Assembly: GCA_034510155.1 (NCBI GenBank)
Contig: CM067378.1
Span: 38,761,981 to 38,825,980 of the forward strand
Source: Eucriotettix oculatus
Taxonomy: Eukaryota > Arthropoda > Insecta > Orthoptera > Tetrigidae
Length of the DNA stretch: 64,000 nt
Direction of reading: 5' to 3'
Under the pieces are notes generated by a model. The model had not been told where the DNA came from. It saw only the letters and a list, made by a program, of their open reading frames with translations, and ran no database searches. Each line of letters begins with the position of its first letter. Within the stretch, counting starts at the first letter, position 1. This document shows, piece after piece, positions 51,815 to 63,765 of this stretch. The position numbers were made by a program, and so were the translations under genes.

Positions 51815-52175
51815 TAAAACAACCAAAACTAATAGGCCTCAAACATAATTATTTCCTCACTAGAAAATTGTCAACATGTTATACAGACAGTACTATGGGC
51901 TTATATAGCCATATTAATCTGTAAGATAATTCAGAAAACACATGAGAAAACACATGTTACATCAATATACACAAGCATGTGTTTTCTGTACAGCCATATT
52001 AATCTGTAAGATAATTCAGAAAACACATGTTACATCAACATGCACAAGCATGTGTTTTCTGAATTATCTTAAAGATAAATATGTCTGTACAGGCCCAAAG
52101 CTATTGTGTAACATTTTGACGTTGTTCTGGTGAGGAAATAAATGTGTTTGAAGTCCAGTAATTTTGGTTAAGAAG
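51815..52175. mobile_element. Long palindromic MITE (foldback element)
   Basis: Almost the whole element is an inverted repeat. The outer arms pair about 51821-51902 with 52087-52167 (CAAACATAATTATTTCCTCAC against CAAACACATTTATTTCCTCAC, and GGGCTT against GGGCCT). The inner arms pair 51988-52029 with 52049-52090; of these, 52008-52029 (AAGATAATTCAGAAAACACATG) is a perfect 22-bp match with 52049-52070, with a 19-bp loop. A block of 85 bp starting at 51907 is repeated directly at 51992 and makes one side longer. There is no coding capacity. I could not assign a superfamily or a target-site duplication. Confidence 0.8.
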
Positions 52176-54099
52176 AATATACTGGTGCAGTGAATGCGTT
52201 GAACATAACTATTATTCTCAAATAAAAATCTAAATACATTACAATTAGCATGTAACTCGTTTCCCACAAACTAATCCCTTTGCGTATCATTGAATTACTA
52301 CCAGCATATGAACTTTCACACAAAAAAAAATAACGTCTAACCTCAAAAGTTTTTAAAACTTTCAATATTACGCTGATCTCGCAAAACTATGTATGATATT
52401 AATTATATTGGTTTGTCACTAATTCTTATTTATTTAAGTCTTCAATTATAAATACAAAAAATTCAAAACTAGCACATAACCTAAGGTTCTCGATCTTTCT
52501 CATGTAAATTATTCCGTGAATCTGATGAATAAATCCATTAAATTATAATGAAAGTCATACGTATGGCTTTTTATTACGCTTTTGATATTTCTTATAGTTT
52601 GGGTTTCAATAAAAATTAGGCAAAATTCTAGGTTGAAATTTCTATGTTTTAAGACGGCTCTAAACAAAAATCTTTTGAATTGTTTTTAAGTGACATGTGT
52701 TCCTGCTGTTGGTATTCCACTTCTGGGTATAGTTAATAAAATGTGTTTGTAGCCATATTGCGCGGAATGCAATGTGGCGTATTTGTCAGTATTCCGTACC
52801 ATTCATACGCATATATTTTTTCAACAATATTTCCTATAATGTTTTTTCTAGTATTTTATGATACCCCAGGTGATCGTTCCTGGAATTTAAGAAAATTTGT
52901 TCTACATTTTTTGTTGTCTGTTGAGTTTAATTACCTAGGAATAATCACAACCTGATTGATTGTATTTTTATATAGACAGATTTTTGTAATTTTCAGAAAA
53001 TCTGTAGAACAAATATTATAAACTGAAAAAGAATCTTCATAATAGAAAAAATGAGTATTGCTTAATTGTAAATATAATTGATGAGATCCAACTCGCTACT
53101 TAGGAGCTTTCTAATAGCATTAATGTCTGGTTCTTAAGCGTTGAAACGACCGCCCTACAGCGCTGTCCACTGCGCACAATATTATCTCCCTTGTTTTCAG
53201 AGAAATAATCTGTCTACAATTTTCGTTTCTCAGGATTATATTCAACATTTGTTTTATTACATCAAAGCTGCGTCCACGGGATTTCTCTTATTTTCGCGAC
53301 TGCTTTCAACAACAACCATGCAATGGAGTTCCAGGAATACCAGATGTGGGGGAACGGCCAACAAAGACAAGTTGTAGGAATCTCTGGGTAATGAAGCTAA
53401 AAGCATTTTAAGCACGTCGAGTTCCTGCGTGTGCATAATGAATCTTACTGTAGGATGAGTTTCTGTGTCTGTTAGTGTTGGGCAGCGTGGAATATATTTG
53501 TGGGAATTTTTACATATTTTTTTCGGAGAACGAGACATGTTAAAAGATTAACGACTATTCTACTATATAAATTATTCCTAAGCAGAAATTACTTTGAAGA
53601 AATGCTAAAACGATCGTTGCCTACTTAATCCTAATCATAAATTCAGGGTTGCAATAGAATAGAACGTTCATAAAAATGCGGAATCAATCACTACGAATGT
53701 GTACCACGCTTCTGTTTGACCACTCGGAAAATTACGAAACCTCTTATAAAGCATCTTTTATAATTGTCATTGTCTTTAACAATCTCATGAGGTAGTTTCT
53801 TTTCCATTAATCGACTCTATGGAAGTGCATTTATTATCAAAACTGTAATATTCTTCTTGTCCTGTAGTCACAAAAAGTACAGGTAAATTTATTTGCAACA
53901 AATAAAGCAGACCAACTTAATCCAAAGAAATATGACATTACTTCATCATTAGCTATACACAGGAGTATTCAAACATATGTCCAGATTCATCTGTAAATTT
54001 TTTGACATTAAAGAGAAATTATAATTTCGGATTAAAACATGAGTACATACAACAAAAAATTAATATTAAATGTTTAATTTTAATTACCTGTCCTTAAAC
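52176..54099. other. Non-coding stretch, no feature recognised
   Basis: AT-rich, with a somewhat more balanced segment at about 53140-53480 that carries overlapping open frames on both strands without known motifs. No splice-site-bounded dipeptidase exon is visible here. Confidence 0.45.
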
Positions 54100-54490
54100 C
54101 ATTTTTATTATTATTATTACTTTCTTCTATTGGTCCTTTACCCGGTGGCAGCTATATACAAAGAAAACACTAATACAATTCCAAAAAGAAAATACAATTC
54201 ACACTAAGGAACAATTCTGAAGTGTTGGTTTTGATCTGAAAAAGAAAAGATAAGTCAGGAGTCACACAGAAATCACTTCACTGCACTTAACTATTAGCAC
54301 TTCACTGATTCTAAAAAACTGCTCACTTTACTTTCTAAAAACTGATTTACGCTACCCGGAAAAGTCTTCAGTATTTCTGCAGGCAAGGAATTCCAATCGC
54401 GTATTGATCTATTTACAAATAAAAATTTTCCTACGTCTGTGCGTTGCCTTTTTTCTTTAATTTTGAACGTGTGATCATATTTAGAGATAT
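54100..54490 (-). mobile_element. LINE C-terminal region and 3' UTR
   Basis: The minus strand reads DHTFKIKEKRQRTD, then VGKFLFVNRSIRDWNSLPAE and ILKTFPGSV, the closing block of the reverse transcriptase ORF in a widespread group of insect LINEs. A presumed 3' UTR runs to about 54100 and includes a CCCGGTGGC phrase. The RT core is absent. A more decayed relative lies at 12520-12790. Confidence 0.75.
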
Positions 54491-54559
54491 AATTCGGCGC
54501 CGTAAGATGAATATGGTTACAGAGTTTGCTTCAAAATGCTCCAGTTGTGGAAAAACTTA

Positions 54560-55730
54560 CCGTCACCCTATTTCACTACCCCTCCTAAGGGCTAAACCGC
54601 AACTTAACCGGCATATTGAATGTCAGATTTAAGCTCAGAGACTTACACAAAACTGAATTATACAAAATTCTATCGATTTTCCCGCCACCTTACTACGAGG
54701 TTGAATTTCACCTTGACTAATATATTCAGTACCGGAATTTAACACATTACGCTGAAACAAGCATGGCATTGGATTGATTTCGTGTTACTGAATTTCATCG
54801 CCAACTCCTTCCCTCTCTCCGGCCAAGAGGTCATTGTGCGTTCATGTTGAAATTTTACACAAAAATCGGGGGGGGGGGGATATCAATATGATTTACCCCA
54901 AAACTAATTTATTCTATGGAATCGTCAGCAGTCTTTACACATTTCAAAATTTCCACTCACGTCCACCCCGGCCCCTATAAATGGTAGTAATATCTTACGT
55001 CACTAATGTTTTTTTCGGGTGGTAAGAAACATGTGTTTTTGACGAAAGTTTTCTATGCATAAGGCATTCTACGTAATTGTGTACTGCCTTCCCAGACCGC
55101 ATGTGGTTGAAATTTAAACCAAGAACATTAGTACCACAGTAGCTTTCCCCGAAAAAATATCGATCGTTTATGTATGGTTTAAGACTTCCGACGCATATCC
55201 CTTCCCCAAAACATGTGATTGTCGTATCTTTCCGAACAGTGTTTATTTCTGCCTCACGAGAAGCATATCCACAAATTTGAGCTAGATTGATCTATCAGTT
55301 CAAACTTATAATTGAAGCTTTCATGATGTTGGGGGTTAATCTATAAATTAACCGGCACGCTGGATGTCACAATTAAATTCTTATAAGTTCATAACATGAC
55401 GACGAATACCAATTTAGAATGTTTTCTGGTTGTTTTTAACTAGCGGCTTTCATTTCCGACCCTCATAGGTACTCCCTTCCGACGCTGAATAGGAAAGACG
55501 ATCAAAGTAATTGACCTTGAATAATATTTATTGATCTTAAATACCGTCCCCTTTGATACTTTTTTAATTTCGACCCCTATTACTGTTACTACTGGGGGAC
55601 GAAGCGGGTGGGTTAGAAATCATGTCTTATCCTGACACTATTTCTTTTCAAGTCGCAAGGAACACGTGTACAAATTGTCGTTGAAATTGATCCTCGCTGT
55701 TAGATTTATAAAAAGAAATAGAAACTAACA
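54560..55730. repeat. Degenerate repeats with ~740-bp spacing
   Basis: AACCGGCATATTGAATGTCAG near 54607 recurs as AACCGGCACGCTGGATGTCAC near 55349. A CCCCTATAAATGG block near 54971 with a following GGTAAGAAACATGTG-like phrase has a weak partner near 55566. Pyrimidine-rich phrases around CCCC recur throughout. It looks like a decayed tandemly duplicated mobile-element UTR. A G12 run interrupts it at 54868-54879. The family is not identified. Confidence 0.4.
54868..54879. repeat. G12 mononucleotide run
   Basis: Twelve consecutive G on the plus strand, unusual in such an AT-rich window. The length may be unreliable because of sequencing error in homopolymers. Confidence 0.9.
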
Positions 55731-58605
55731 TACAAATACACCAACAAACATAGGTCCTCTCATATAGATTCTGATGTAATCATGTTTATGGAAGATAGAT
55801 ATAGGTTTTATTGTTGGTTGTGTTCCGTAGATGAGACCAGTGATGAGAAGAGGGTCGCCTGGAGGAGTGCAGGCGTTTCAGCCTTATTCATCACGCGGGT
55901 CGCCTAAGGTTCGAGCTGATTACAGCCAGGCGATGTCGCGTCGCTACTGGCCTCGTATTATCATGTGTTCTTAACGTCTTCACGACTACATCCATCAAAG
56001 TACTACATGCAACTCTCTAAGCTGACTTTTTCGCAACGTTATATAGATCGTGTTCATTCATTGTTGGGTCAAATTATAGATTAACGACATTGTTTGAAAA
56101 CTTATCAAAAATTCTGAACAGAGTCATAATATAATCATATTATTGACAAACTTTTTATTTCGTGTTATACTCACACCACTTAGGCTTTCTAAAATGTAAA
56201 ATCGATGTTTGTTTCCTCATGGTCACGAAGACCGGGATTAAGCTGAGCACGTGTCACTCCAAATTAGTAACGTGTCATGAAAGATGGCTCGGTAGGCCTA
56301 GGCCCTCAATGGGCTGTAGAACCAAGGAGGAAGTATTATTTACCTTGGGAATATCAGTAGATTATTGACGCACATCATGAAAATAAGAAATAAAGAGGCT
56401 TGAGAAGATGTAAGGAAAGTAGAATGCTCTTATCATGTATTTAAATTGGATTACCTGTTTCCTTTCATAGTCCACTAAGACTACTTACAAAAAGTACAAA
56501 ATTTATTTAACGTAATATGATTTAAAACTGTAAATATAGAAACTCTTTTGCAATACTATTGGAGCGAATATGAATATTTTATGCTATTATTCCGTCTGTT
56601 TAGTTGTGTTTCCGTTTATTAACATTTACCGAATATGTTTAATTTATTTCAAAGTTAATATCCCGTTAAATTATTGCACGTAAAACGGGTTAGATACTTT
56701 GAACCATACTCAAAATAAATAACAGTATTTACTATAATTACACGCACGGTTAGTATTCATAGCTTCAGTGACGTAATCAGCTTTAATTTTCCATCGTTAT
56801 TAAATATTCGAATGCATTACTGACAAGTTGAATGATAAGTTTTTTCGTTGGGCACGTGTGGCAGTACAATTTTATTTCACGAGTCCGTGATTATAATGAA
56901 CTGTGCTGCATAGACAATAAATTATGGGTAACAATGCACGTGTAACAAAGAGAAGTATAGCCGGAGAATCTGAATCGTTAGTTCTCTCAGCTTTAATAAA
57001 TAGATGGAATAATATTCAGGACAATTTAACCACGTTAGCTGTTTTTTATACTAAACTAGTCAATTATCTCTCAAATTCAAAGCTATGAATAGCTTCTGAA
57101 TAAGCGTCTCATTTCGTCCATTCTGCATGAGAAATATAATATAACTACTTAAATTTCCAGTATTCATAATTATGAATTTCTTCCTCTAATTAGTATATAA
57201 ATAGGGAGAAAGAATGGTTTTAAGAATAAGTAAATGACAATAGTACACAAAAATTGATATAATAATGCAATTAGTTGCGGTACTGGAGAAGTACAATTAA
57301 AATGAGAGTATCAGTCTAAAGATTGAATTTAACTTTTCTTTCCATTATTTGTTACAAATAAAGAGTATTACAAATTATGCAAATGAAGATAATCTTTTGT
57401 ATTTTTAATTAATTTAATCACCGTTTATCGCTATCAAATTATTTATTTATGGAAATTTCTGTGCTTTGCCTCGATATCAGCACTTTTGAATTGGAATTTA
57501 ACGAGATTATTCAACTCTAAAGAAAAATAGCACAGGCAACATTTAAAAGGTACTCTAATTTGACACACCAATCTATATTACATTCAAATATATTTAATAA
57601 CCATTAACATTTTAATATAATTTAAAACAGTTGACATTTAAATCATTATTTGACCGTTTAACGTTTCACTTCATTTTTGTACTTTCTTTAAAAACTTTTT
57701 TATCGTCATATCAAAACTTTTAGCCAGACAGTTTGAAAAGGATACAAATATGCGCAGGAGCGTTTATGTCCATTTAAGTAAAGTTTTTATATCGAAACAC
57801 AAAATTGTCCTTAAGCGATCCTGCGCGTAGTACTCATATGGTGTATATTTATTAAGTATTTATATTCCATTGATAATTAAAGAAGACATTCATTAAATTT
57901 ACATGTTTTATCGCTCAAAACAGAAAAAAGATGAATTTGCTATCTTGTTCTTATAAATGAATTTCTGAATATATGTGTAAAAATATAAAATTTCGTATGA
58001 ATGTATATATGTATGTAGTAGGTTCCGTATAGAAATCTAAACGCGTAAAGCAGTTTCCAAGAAATTTTTCCCACGAAACCTTTTCGATACTGAAATTAGC
58101 ACTCTTTAAGTAAGGCACGGTTACCACCCGGGGCTGGAAAAGAAAATTGGCCAACATTTACCTTTAATATATACTTTTTGGGCTCATTTCCTTTGTCACT
58201 ATTCCTCTCGTCAATTGAGGAGAGAATTTCTAGGAGTGGGGATAGACAGGTGTTATCTGGAAACAACAAGAAAACTATCGAGTTTGGTTTCGAAGCCGGT
58301 GTAATGTGAGTCGCTGATTTTTATTCTGAAATTAAACAGTCAGGTTGACTTTCAATTAAACCCCTAAGAGAGCTATGAAATGGTGTGAACCAAATAATTC
58401 CGCTTTCTAAATAGTAAGCAGTGATGTGGAGAGTGTGCAAATAAATAACACAAAACCAAAGGATTCTTTATTTCTTAAACTTGCCCTCTTATGCCTTAAA
58501 GTGGCGAGGTTTTGGCAGAGAGATTGTCGTTCTTTTAATCTGTTTGTGTTCAAATGTGATGGGGATTGGCCAACAGCACACAAAGACGTACACGTAAACA
58601 TATAA
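55731..58605. other. Non-coding stretch, no gene recognised
   Basis: AT-rich apart from about 55830-55960 and 56200-56340. The latter includes the palindromic phrase TAGGCCTA inside a segment that looks like mobile-element debris. A hairpin-forming pair, GCGCAGGA at 57752 and TCCTGCGC at about 57820, lies in otherwise AT-rich sequence. No exon is recognised. Confidence 0.4.
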
Positions 58606-58671
58606 GAAATCGAACCCGGGACCTGTGTGGTACGAGGCAGTGACGCTTGCCACTAGACCACGGAGACGGGC
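58606..58671 (-). repeat. tRNA-derived SINE head
   Basis: Reverse-complemented it reads GCCCGTCTCCGTGGTCTAGT, then GGCAAGCGTCACTGCC. It has a good A box (TGGTCTAGTGG) and a B box (GGTTCGATTTC) after CCCGG. The 3' acceptor strand does not pair with the 5' one and the anticodon arm is unconvincing, so it is a SINE head rather than a tRNA gene. The sequence to its left (to about 58500) is probably the SINE body. Confidence 0.75.
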
Positions 58672-58965
58672 GAAACCAAATGGTACAGGTCACTAATTCA
58701 TGTTATGAAAGCCACTGCATATAAACTTTAAACTTCAGTCGCATAGTTTGGGAAGGGCGGTTGGAGAGGAAGATGGTGGAAAAACGAAGTTTGACGACAA
58801 TAACAGGAAATTAATCAATATTCTGTCTTATTCCAGGGTTATGTTCCTGACTACTATATTTAAAAACACTGCAACGACGCGCACACAGCTAATATATTAT
58901 ATTGATTCCAATAAATATCTGAATTATTTGTACACTAAATTCGGAAAAGATACTCGGTGTGCGGT

Positions 58966-58998
58966 CTTCCTGTGGTCTAGTGATTAGAATCGCTGCCA
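58966..58998 (+). repeat. Half tRNA-like sequence (SINE fragment)
   Basis: TCCTGTGGTCTAGTGATTAG resembles the 5' half of an Asp/Glu-type tRNA with an A box. No B box follows. It is most likely a truncated SINE head, in opposite orientation to the one at 58606-58671. Confidence 0.45.
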
Positions 58999-60983
58999 AT
59001 AAATTCCCCAATTAGGAGCAAAAATAAATATTTTAACATATGAAAGTTGGCGTACACCAATCGGAAGTACTACTTAGCTGATACGTCACTCTTAAACTTC
59101 AGTTCTAGTTTTAGGATTGAAACTGTGGCAAACCGAAATCCGCATTTTGGGCTTTTATCCTGCAGGGTACAAAATTAAAGTTTTCATCTTCCGTTTCAAA
59201 AACCCGTATCGAAAACTGTTGCTCTAAATTTGCAGACGCAGCTAGGAGGATATCATTCAACGGAGACTGATTTATTTCTACGTCTACTGCACTGTAACGG
59301 GCAAACACATCTGCTCGGACCTCAGCGGTGCGGAGCAAAAAGAAAGGAGACATTATTTTAGCAAGCGGAATTGGTTCCACGGACTCTTTATGTGATGGAC
59401 GCAGGCTGGAAATGGAACGTGAATTACGCCAAAACCGTGGGGGAGAGGGGAAATCTGTTACTCCCAGAGAATAGTAACCATAAATGAGATTGGTTTATTA
59501 TCCATCAGCATCCTTCGGGATATGAACTAACGAAGAGGGGAAAGGTATGAAAATGGATTGCAGAGAGGTATTAAGGACAGATGATTTGAGTTTAGGCAAG
59601 AGAGATTGTGGAGACGAGAGCAGTGTATTGGATGAGAGGCTGTGGAAACGAGGAGATGAACGGCATTATCGGACAGGTTATCCGAGGAGATGATGACAAA
59701 CCGGAAAGTGTCCTAAACCAGATAGAATAACAGAAATATCCAGTACGTCCAAATTAGGAGGAAATTGCAACGAGTAACGCTGGAAGGTCCATTATGATGA
59801 CATGGTAATACCCCCTGTAACTTTTTTCTGATTTCCTATACTGCCAGGTACGAAAAGATTTTGTATGAAATATTTTGCTCTATAAAGAAGGTACATATAT
59901 GACTCTGAGTTTAGAGATCGAGAATTGTTAGTTTTAATGAATTAATTTTTATTATTTTTATGTAAATATAAATGTAGTGTTTAATTTGGATAGAATATCC
60001 GGCTTAAAGGTTAATAAAGAGAAAATTGTTTAGGATAAAGTAAATTGTTTTATTTTTATTATAAAAGCTAATATATAATATTTCATTAAAATACGTAATA
60101 TATCCCCCCTATACATTTCAGTATGGTGGTTATTCTTTGAGCCACACTAATCAATATGATTAGTCGGGAAGTTATTGCACTTTAGAGGATATTAACCGAA
60201 TTAATGTTTCACAGAGTTGCTAATAGTTTGCGCATTTCAGTGATTGATGACTTAGCTGTGAATGAATTTATACATGCGTTCTGGTCCTGGTTTCAAAATC
60301 GGCAACTCTGTTATGTAAATCGTGGATCCGTCAGGTGGGCGGTATTTTAATTTGTCTTGACGCGTTGGGACAGGAATCAGAGGCTATTACTCAGGCAGAC
60401 CGCTACCGGCCGATGATCGTAAATTGTGCCGTGGCTTTTATCAGCGCCTCGTCAGGCCAATCTGCGGAATAGCACGAGGGCATTTATCTCACACTTGCGC
60501 CAGCGGCACTCACAATTATCTTGCTCGCAGCAATATCCATCAGTGGTTCAGACACGCGTTACATTTCCTGCCCAAAACGCAACCACTTCCGTTATGTGAT
60601 ACTCGTCTCGTCTCCGTAATTATATTATAAGCTGTGTATTGTGAGCCATATATAAATAAAATATGCTAAATCTAACGTGGGTTTAAACCACACATTACAA
60701 AGAACAATACAATGCAACGTTGATTTACCTCAGACATTTTATAATCAAACAATATTTATTGTGTCTAAATAGCACTTAAAAAAGAACAATATGTAAATAA
60801 AAGTTCAAAATTAAGCTACACGTCTAAAATACACTGTTTACATTATATTTAGAAAATTTAGCTCTGGAGAGCATCAGATTCAATTTTAGTGAACTTCTGG
60901 GGGCTTTTCAGAATTAAATAGCGGCAAGTTGTGTTTACTTAGTCAATTCTAGTCTGTTTTGAATTTGAACATTATGTAGGCAA
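58999..60983. other. Non-coding stretch with two higher-GC segments
   Basis: 59100-59380 holds an 89-codon minus-strand frame with protein-like composition. I cannot place it in a family and see no clear splice sites. About 60280-60640 is a high-complexity, G+C-richer island without a recognised motif. The rest is AT-rich and unremarkable. Confidence 0.4.
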
Positions 60984-62315
60984 AGAATTAATAACATTCC
61001 AACGGAGTTGATAAGATCATCGGGCGAAGAAGCAATATCATTGTTATTCAGGATAGTTTGCGAAATCTACAAAACAAGAAGAATACCAGAAGACTTTAGT
61101 AACAACATAATTATACCGATACCAAAGGAGACTGGGGCTGATAGATGCGAACAGTACAGGGCAATTTGTTTAGTATCCCATGCATGCAAAATACTAACCA
61201 AAATAGAAAATAGGAGGATGGAACGTCAAATAGAATACGAGTTAGTTGAAGATCAATTGGTTTAAGGAAGAATGTAGGGACAAGAGAAGTAATATTGACT
61301 TTGCGCCTAATTTTTGATTACAGAATAAAAAAACCGGTCTACATTAAGAAATTTAAAAAAAAATTGATAATGTGGAATGGATCACACTATTAAGGATTTT
61401 AAATAACACAAGAATAAAATATAAAGAAAGAGCTAATACATAACCCCTACAAATGCAGTCAGCAGTAATTGGAATTGAAGATCTAGAAAGGAACAAGACA
61501 AATATGCAGTCTGAGGCCCATTCTGTTTAACGTAAAGATAGAACAGACTATGAAGAAAGTTAAAACGGAGTATGGAAAAGGAACCATACTGCAAGGAGAA
61601 CAAATAAAAACCCTACTCTTTGCCGACGATATTGTAGTATTAGGAGAGTCAGAAGAAGACTTTGAAACCATAATAAATGGCATGAGCGTGGTCCTGGAGA
61701 AAGAATTTGAGGATTAAAGAGGGAAAACGAAGGTAATTGAGTGTAGTATCGGAAACAGTGGAATAAGAAAGGGTTTTAAATTGGGAAGGGATATTTGGAA
61801 GGAAATTAAGGAATTGTGCTACTTGGGCAGCATAATAACTAGGGATGATATAAGTTTAGTAGACATAAACAGTAGGATAGCACAGGCAAGGAAGGCTTTC
61901 GCGAAAAAGAGGAATTTACTTACGGGTAATATGTGAGAATATTAGTAAATCGTTGCTAAAAATGTTCGTATGTTGTTTGACGTTATATGGGTGCGAAATG
62001 TGGACGATAGGAGTTGGGGAAAGGAAAAGAATAGAAGTCTTTGAATTGTGGTGCGGTGCTATAGGAGAATGTAGGAAATCAGATTGGTGGATAAAATCAC
62101 TGACGAGGAAGTTATAAAGTTGACCAAGAGAAGGGATAGGTTATAAGGCCACGTTTGAGACATGAGGGTCTTGTAAAATTAGCAACACAGGAAAGTGTGT
62201 GCGGTACGAACAGAAGAGGGAGGTAAGGATGGAAAACGCTAAGCAGATTAGGGAAGATGTAGGATTTGGTAGGTTAGCATGGAGGGTTGCATCCGACTAG
62301 TCTTAGGACACACAC
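60984..62315 (+). mobile_element. LINE reverse transcriptase, most complete copy in the window
   Basis: Read with frameshifts, the plus strand gives GIPTELIRSSGEEAISLLF-like fingers, then KTRRIPEDFSNNIIIPIPKE and CEQYRAICLVSHACKILTK. The catalytic box is an intact FADD at 61619-61630, in LFADDIVVLGESEEDFETI. Then follow CYLGSIITRDD, AQARKAFAKKRNLLTG, YGCEMWTIG and a C-terminus ending ARWRVAS-like near 62290, with a short (CA)n tail at about 62308. There are several stops and frameshifts, so it is dead despite the intact box. It lies tail-to-tail with a second copy of the same family at 62840-63600. Confidence 0.9.
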
Positions 62316-62839
62316 ACACATGGGCAAGTTTTTACATTTGTGACACTAATTTGTTTAATGATACCACATGGTCCCTGCTATTTTCGCTGCCTTTTAATCC
62401 ATTCACGCAATCTTCTTATACCTTCATGGCTGAAAAATATGAATAAATATTAGCACTATGTGTACTAAATTATTTCCTTTGCATTATAATTCACGACTTT
62501 AAAGTCGACAACATCAAAGTTGTTGCTTTCAGGCTGTATTTTATTTCGTTAAATGTTTATAGTTATGGAGCGAAAAACTGTCGTTCTCTACAGTATTTAG
62601 ATTATGTAATGCGTAAAATTGTACACATTCTTTGTTATTAATATCGTTACGATTGTATGAATTTTTACTTTCTCTACCTATTAGCACGTCGCTCCTCGGT
62701 TCCTTCTTTTTGCCTCGAAGACTTGGCAATCCAGTCTTGCTAACTTCCACTCGTCTGCGCACACTTTATTCTGGTTGATGTTGCATCAGCACACCATTCC
62801 ACTTGCTAATGTGTTGTGTATTCGGTATCCCACACAATT
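62316..62839. other. Spacer between two convergent LINE copies
   Basis: AT-rich sequence between the two LINE 3' ends. An open frame at 62541-62762 on the minus strand has no recognised motif. Confidence 0.5.
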
Positions 62840-63600
62840 CGAACTGCTTATCGAGCTGTTTATGTTGTTGTAGCAATCAGAATGGTCTGATGCAACCCTG
62901 CATGCTACTGTATACTGAACGAGCCTTTTAATTTCTACGTGACTACAAAATACCACGACCTCCCTAATCTGAGTAGCGTGTTCCATCATTGGTTTCCCTA
63001 TTCTTTTCTTACCCCACGCACTTCCCTCTAATGCTAATTTTACTTGACCCTCACGTCTCAAAATTAGGTCTATTAATCTGCCCCTTTTCTTAGTCAAAAT
63101 CTTGCATTTTTTGCACAGAATTTCCTGGCTAGCTACTCTACCCGTTCGTCTGAATTTCAGCATTTTTCTATAGCGCCAGATTTCAAAAGCTTCTTTTCCT
63201 TTCTGCAACTCCTACCGTCCACGTTTCACACCCATATAATGCCATGCAAACAGTTTTCGTGATGATTTCTAATATTCATACTTTTATTAAATATAAGTAA
63301 ATTCCTCTGTTTTGCAAAATAATTTCTTTCCTGTGCTACCTTACCCTTTTTGTCTACTATACTTTTACCATGCCTAGTTAATATGATATCCAAGTAACAA
63401 AATTTCTCAACTTCGTTCCCAATCTAACACCCTTATTTACCATACTACACTGTATTACCTTTGTTTGTCATCTATTAATCCTCATGTGGTACTCTTCCTA
63501 CAGGATCACGTTCTTGCCATTTTTTATCCCAAGTCTTCTTCTGACTCCCATAACCCATAATCCACCGCAATATCATCAGCAAATCGAGTATATATATACT
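62840..63600 (-). mobile_element. LINE reverse transcriptase, 3' portion
   Basis: On the minus strand it opens with FADD at 63572-63583 (RFADDIAV), then a WESEEDL remnant. Later come EAFEIWRYRKMLKFRRTGRV, KKCKILTKKRGRLIDLILRR and EGQVKLALEGSAWGKKRIGK, with PMMEHATQIREVV and RVASDHSDCYNN near the end. This is the thumb and C-terminal region of the family at 60984-62315. The 140-codon frame at 62786-63208 is its longest uninterrupted part. The 5' part of the element is cut at about 63600, where an inverted repeat of a DNA transposon begins. Confidence 0.85.
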
Positions 63601-63601
63601 T

Positions 63602-63765
63602 GTAAATAGTATAAATTAAATTGTTATAATACATCATTGAAAGTGTGACCTATATATGTGTGTTTGTTTCTTTTTTGATGAATGAAGTACGTATATATAG
63701 TGTGTCCGTAAAATTATGCCACAGTTTCAATGATGCATTATAACAATTTAATTTATACTATTTAC
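63602..63765. repeat. Inverted repeat with 41-bp arms
   Basis: GTAAATAGTATAAATTAAAT and the bases after it, to 63642, recur inverted at 63725-63765 with a single mismatch in 41 bp and an 82-bp spacer. The right arm is the subterminal sequence of the mariner-like element that follows. The left arm must therefore come from a second, oppositely oriented end of the same family. Confidence 0.85.

Noticed and set aside
58606..58671. tRNA gene on the minus strand
   Set aside because: Good A and B boxes, but no pairing acceptor stem and a poor anticodon arm; called a SINE head.
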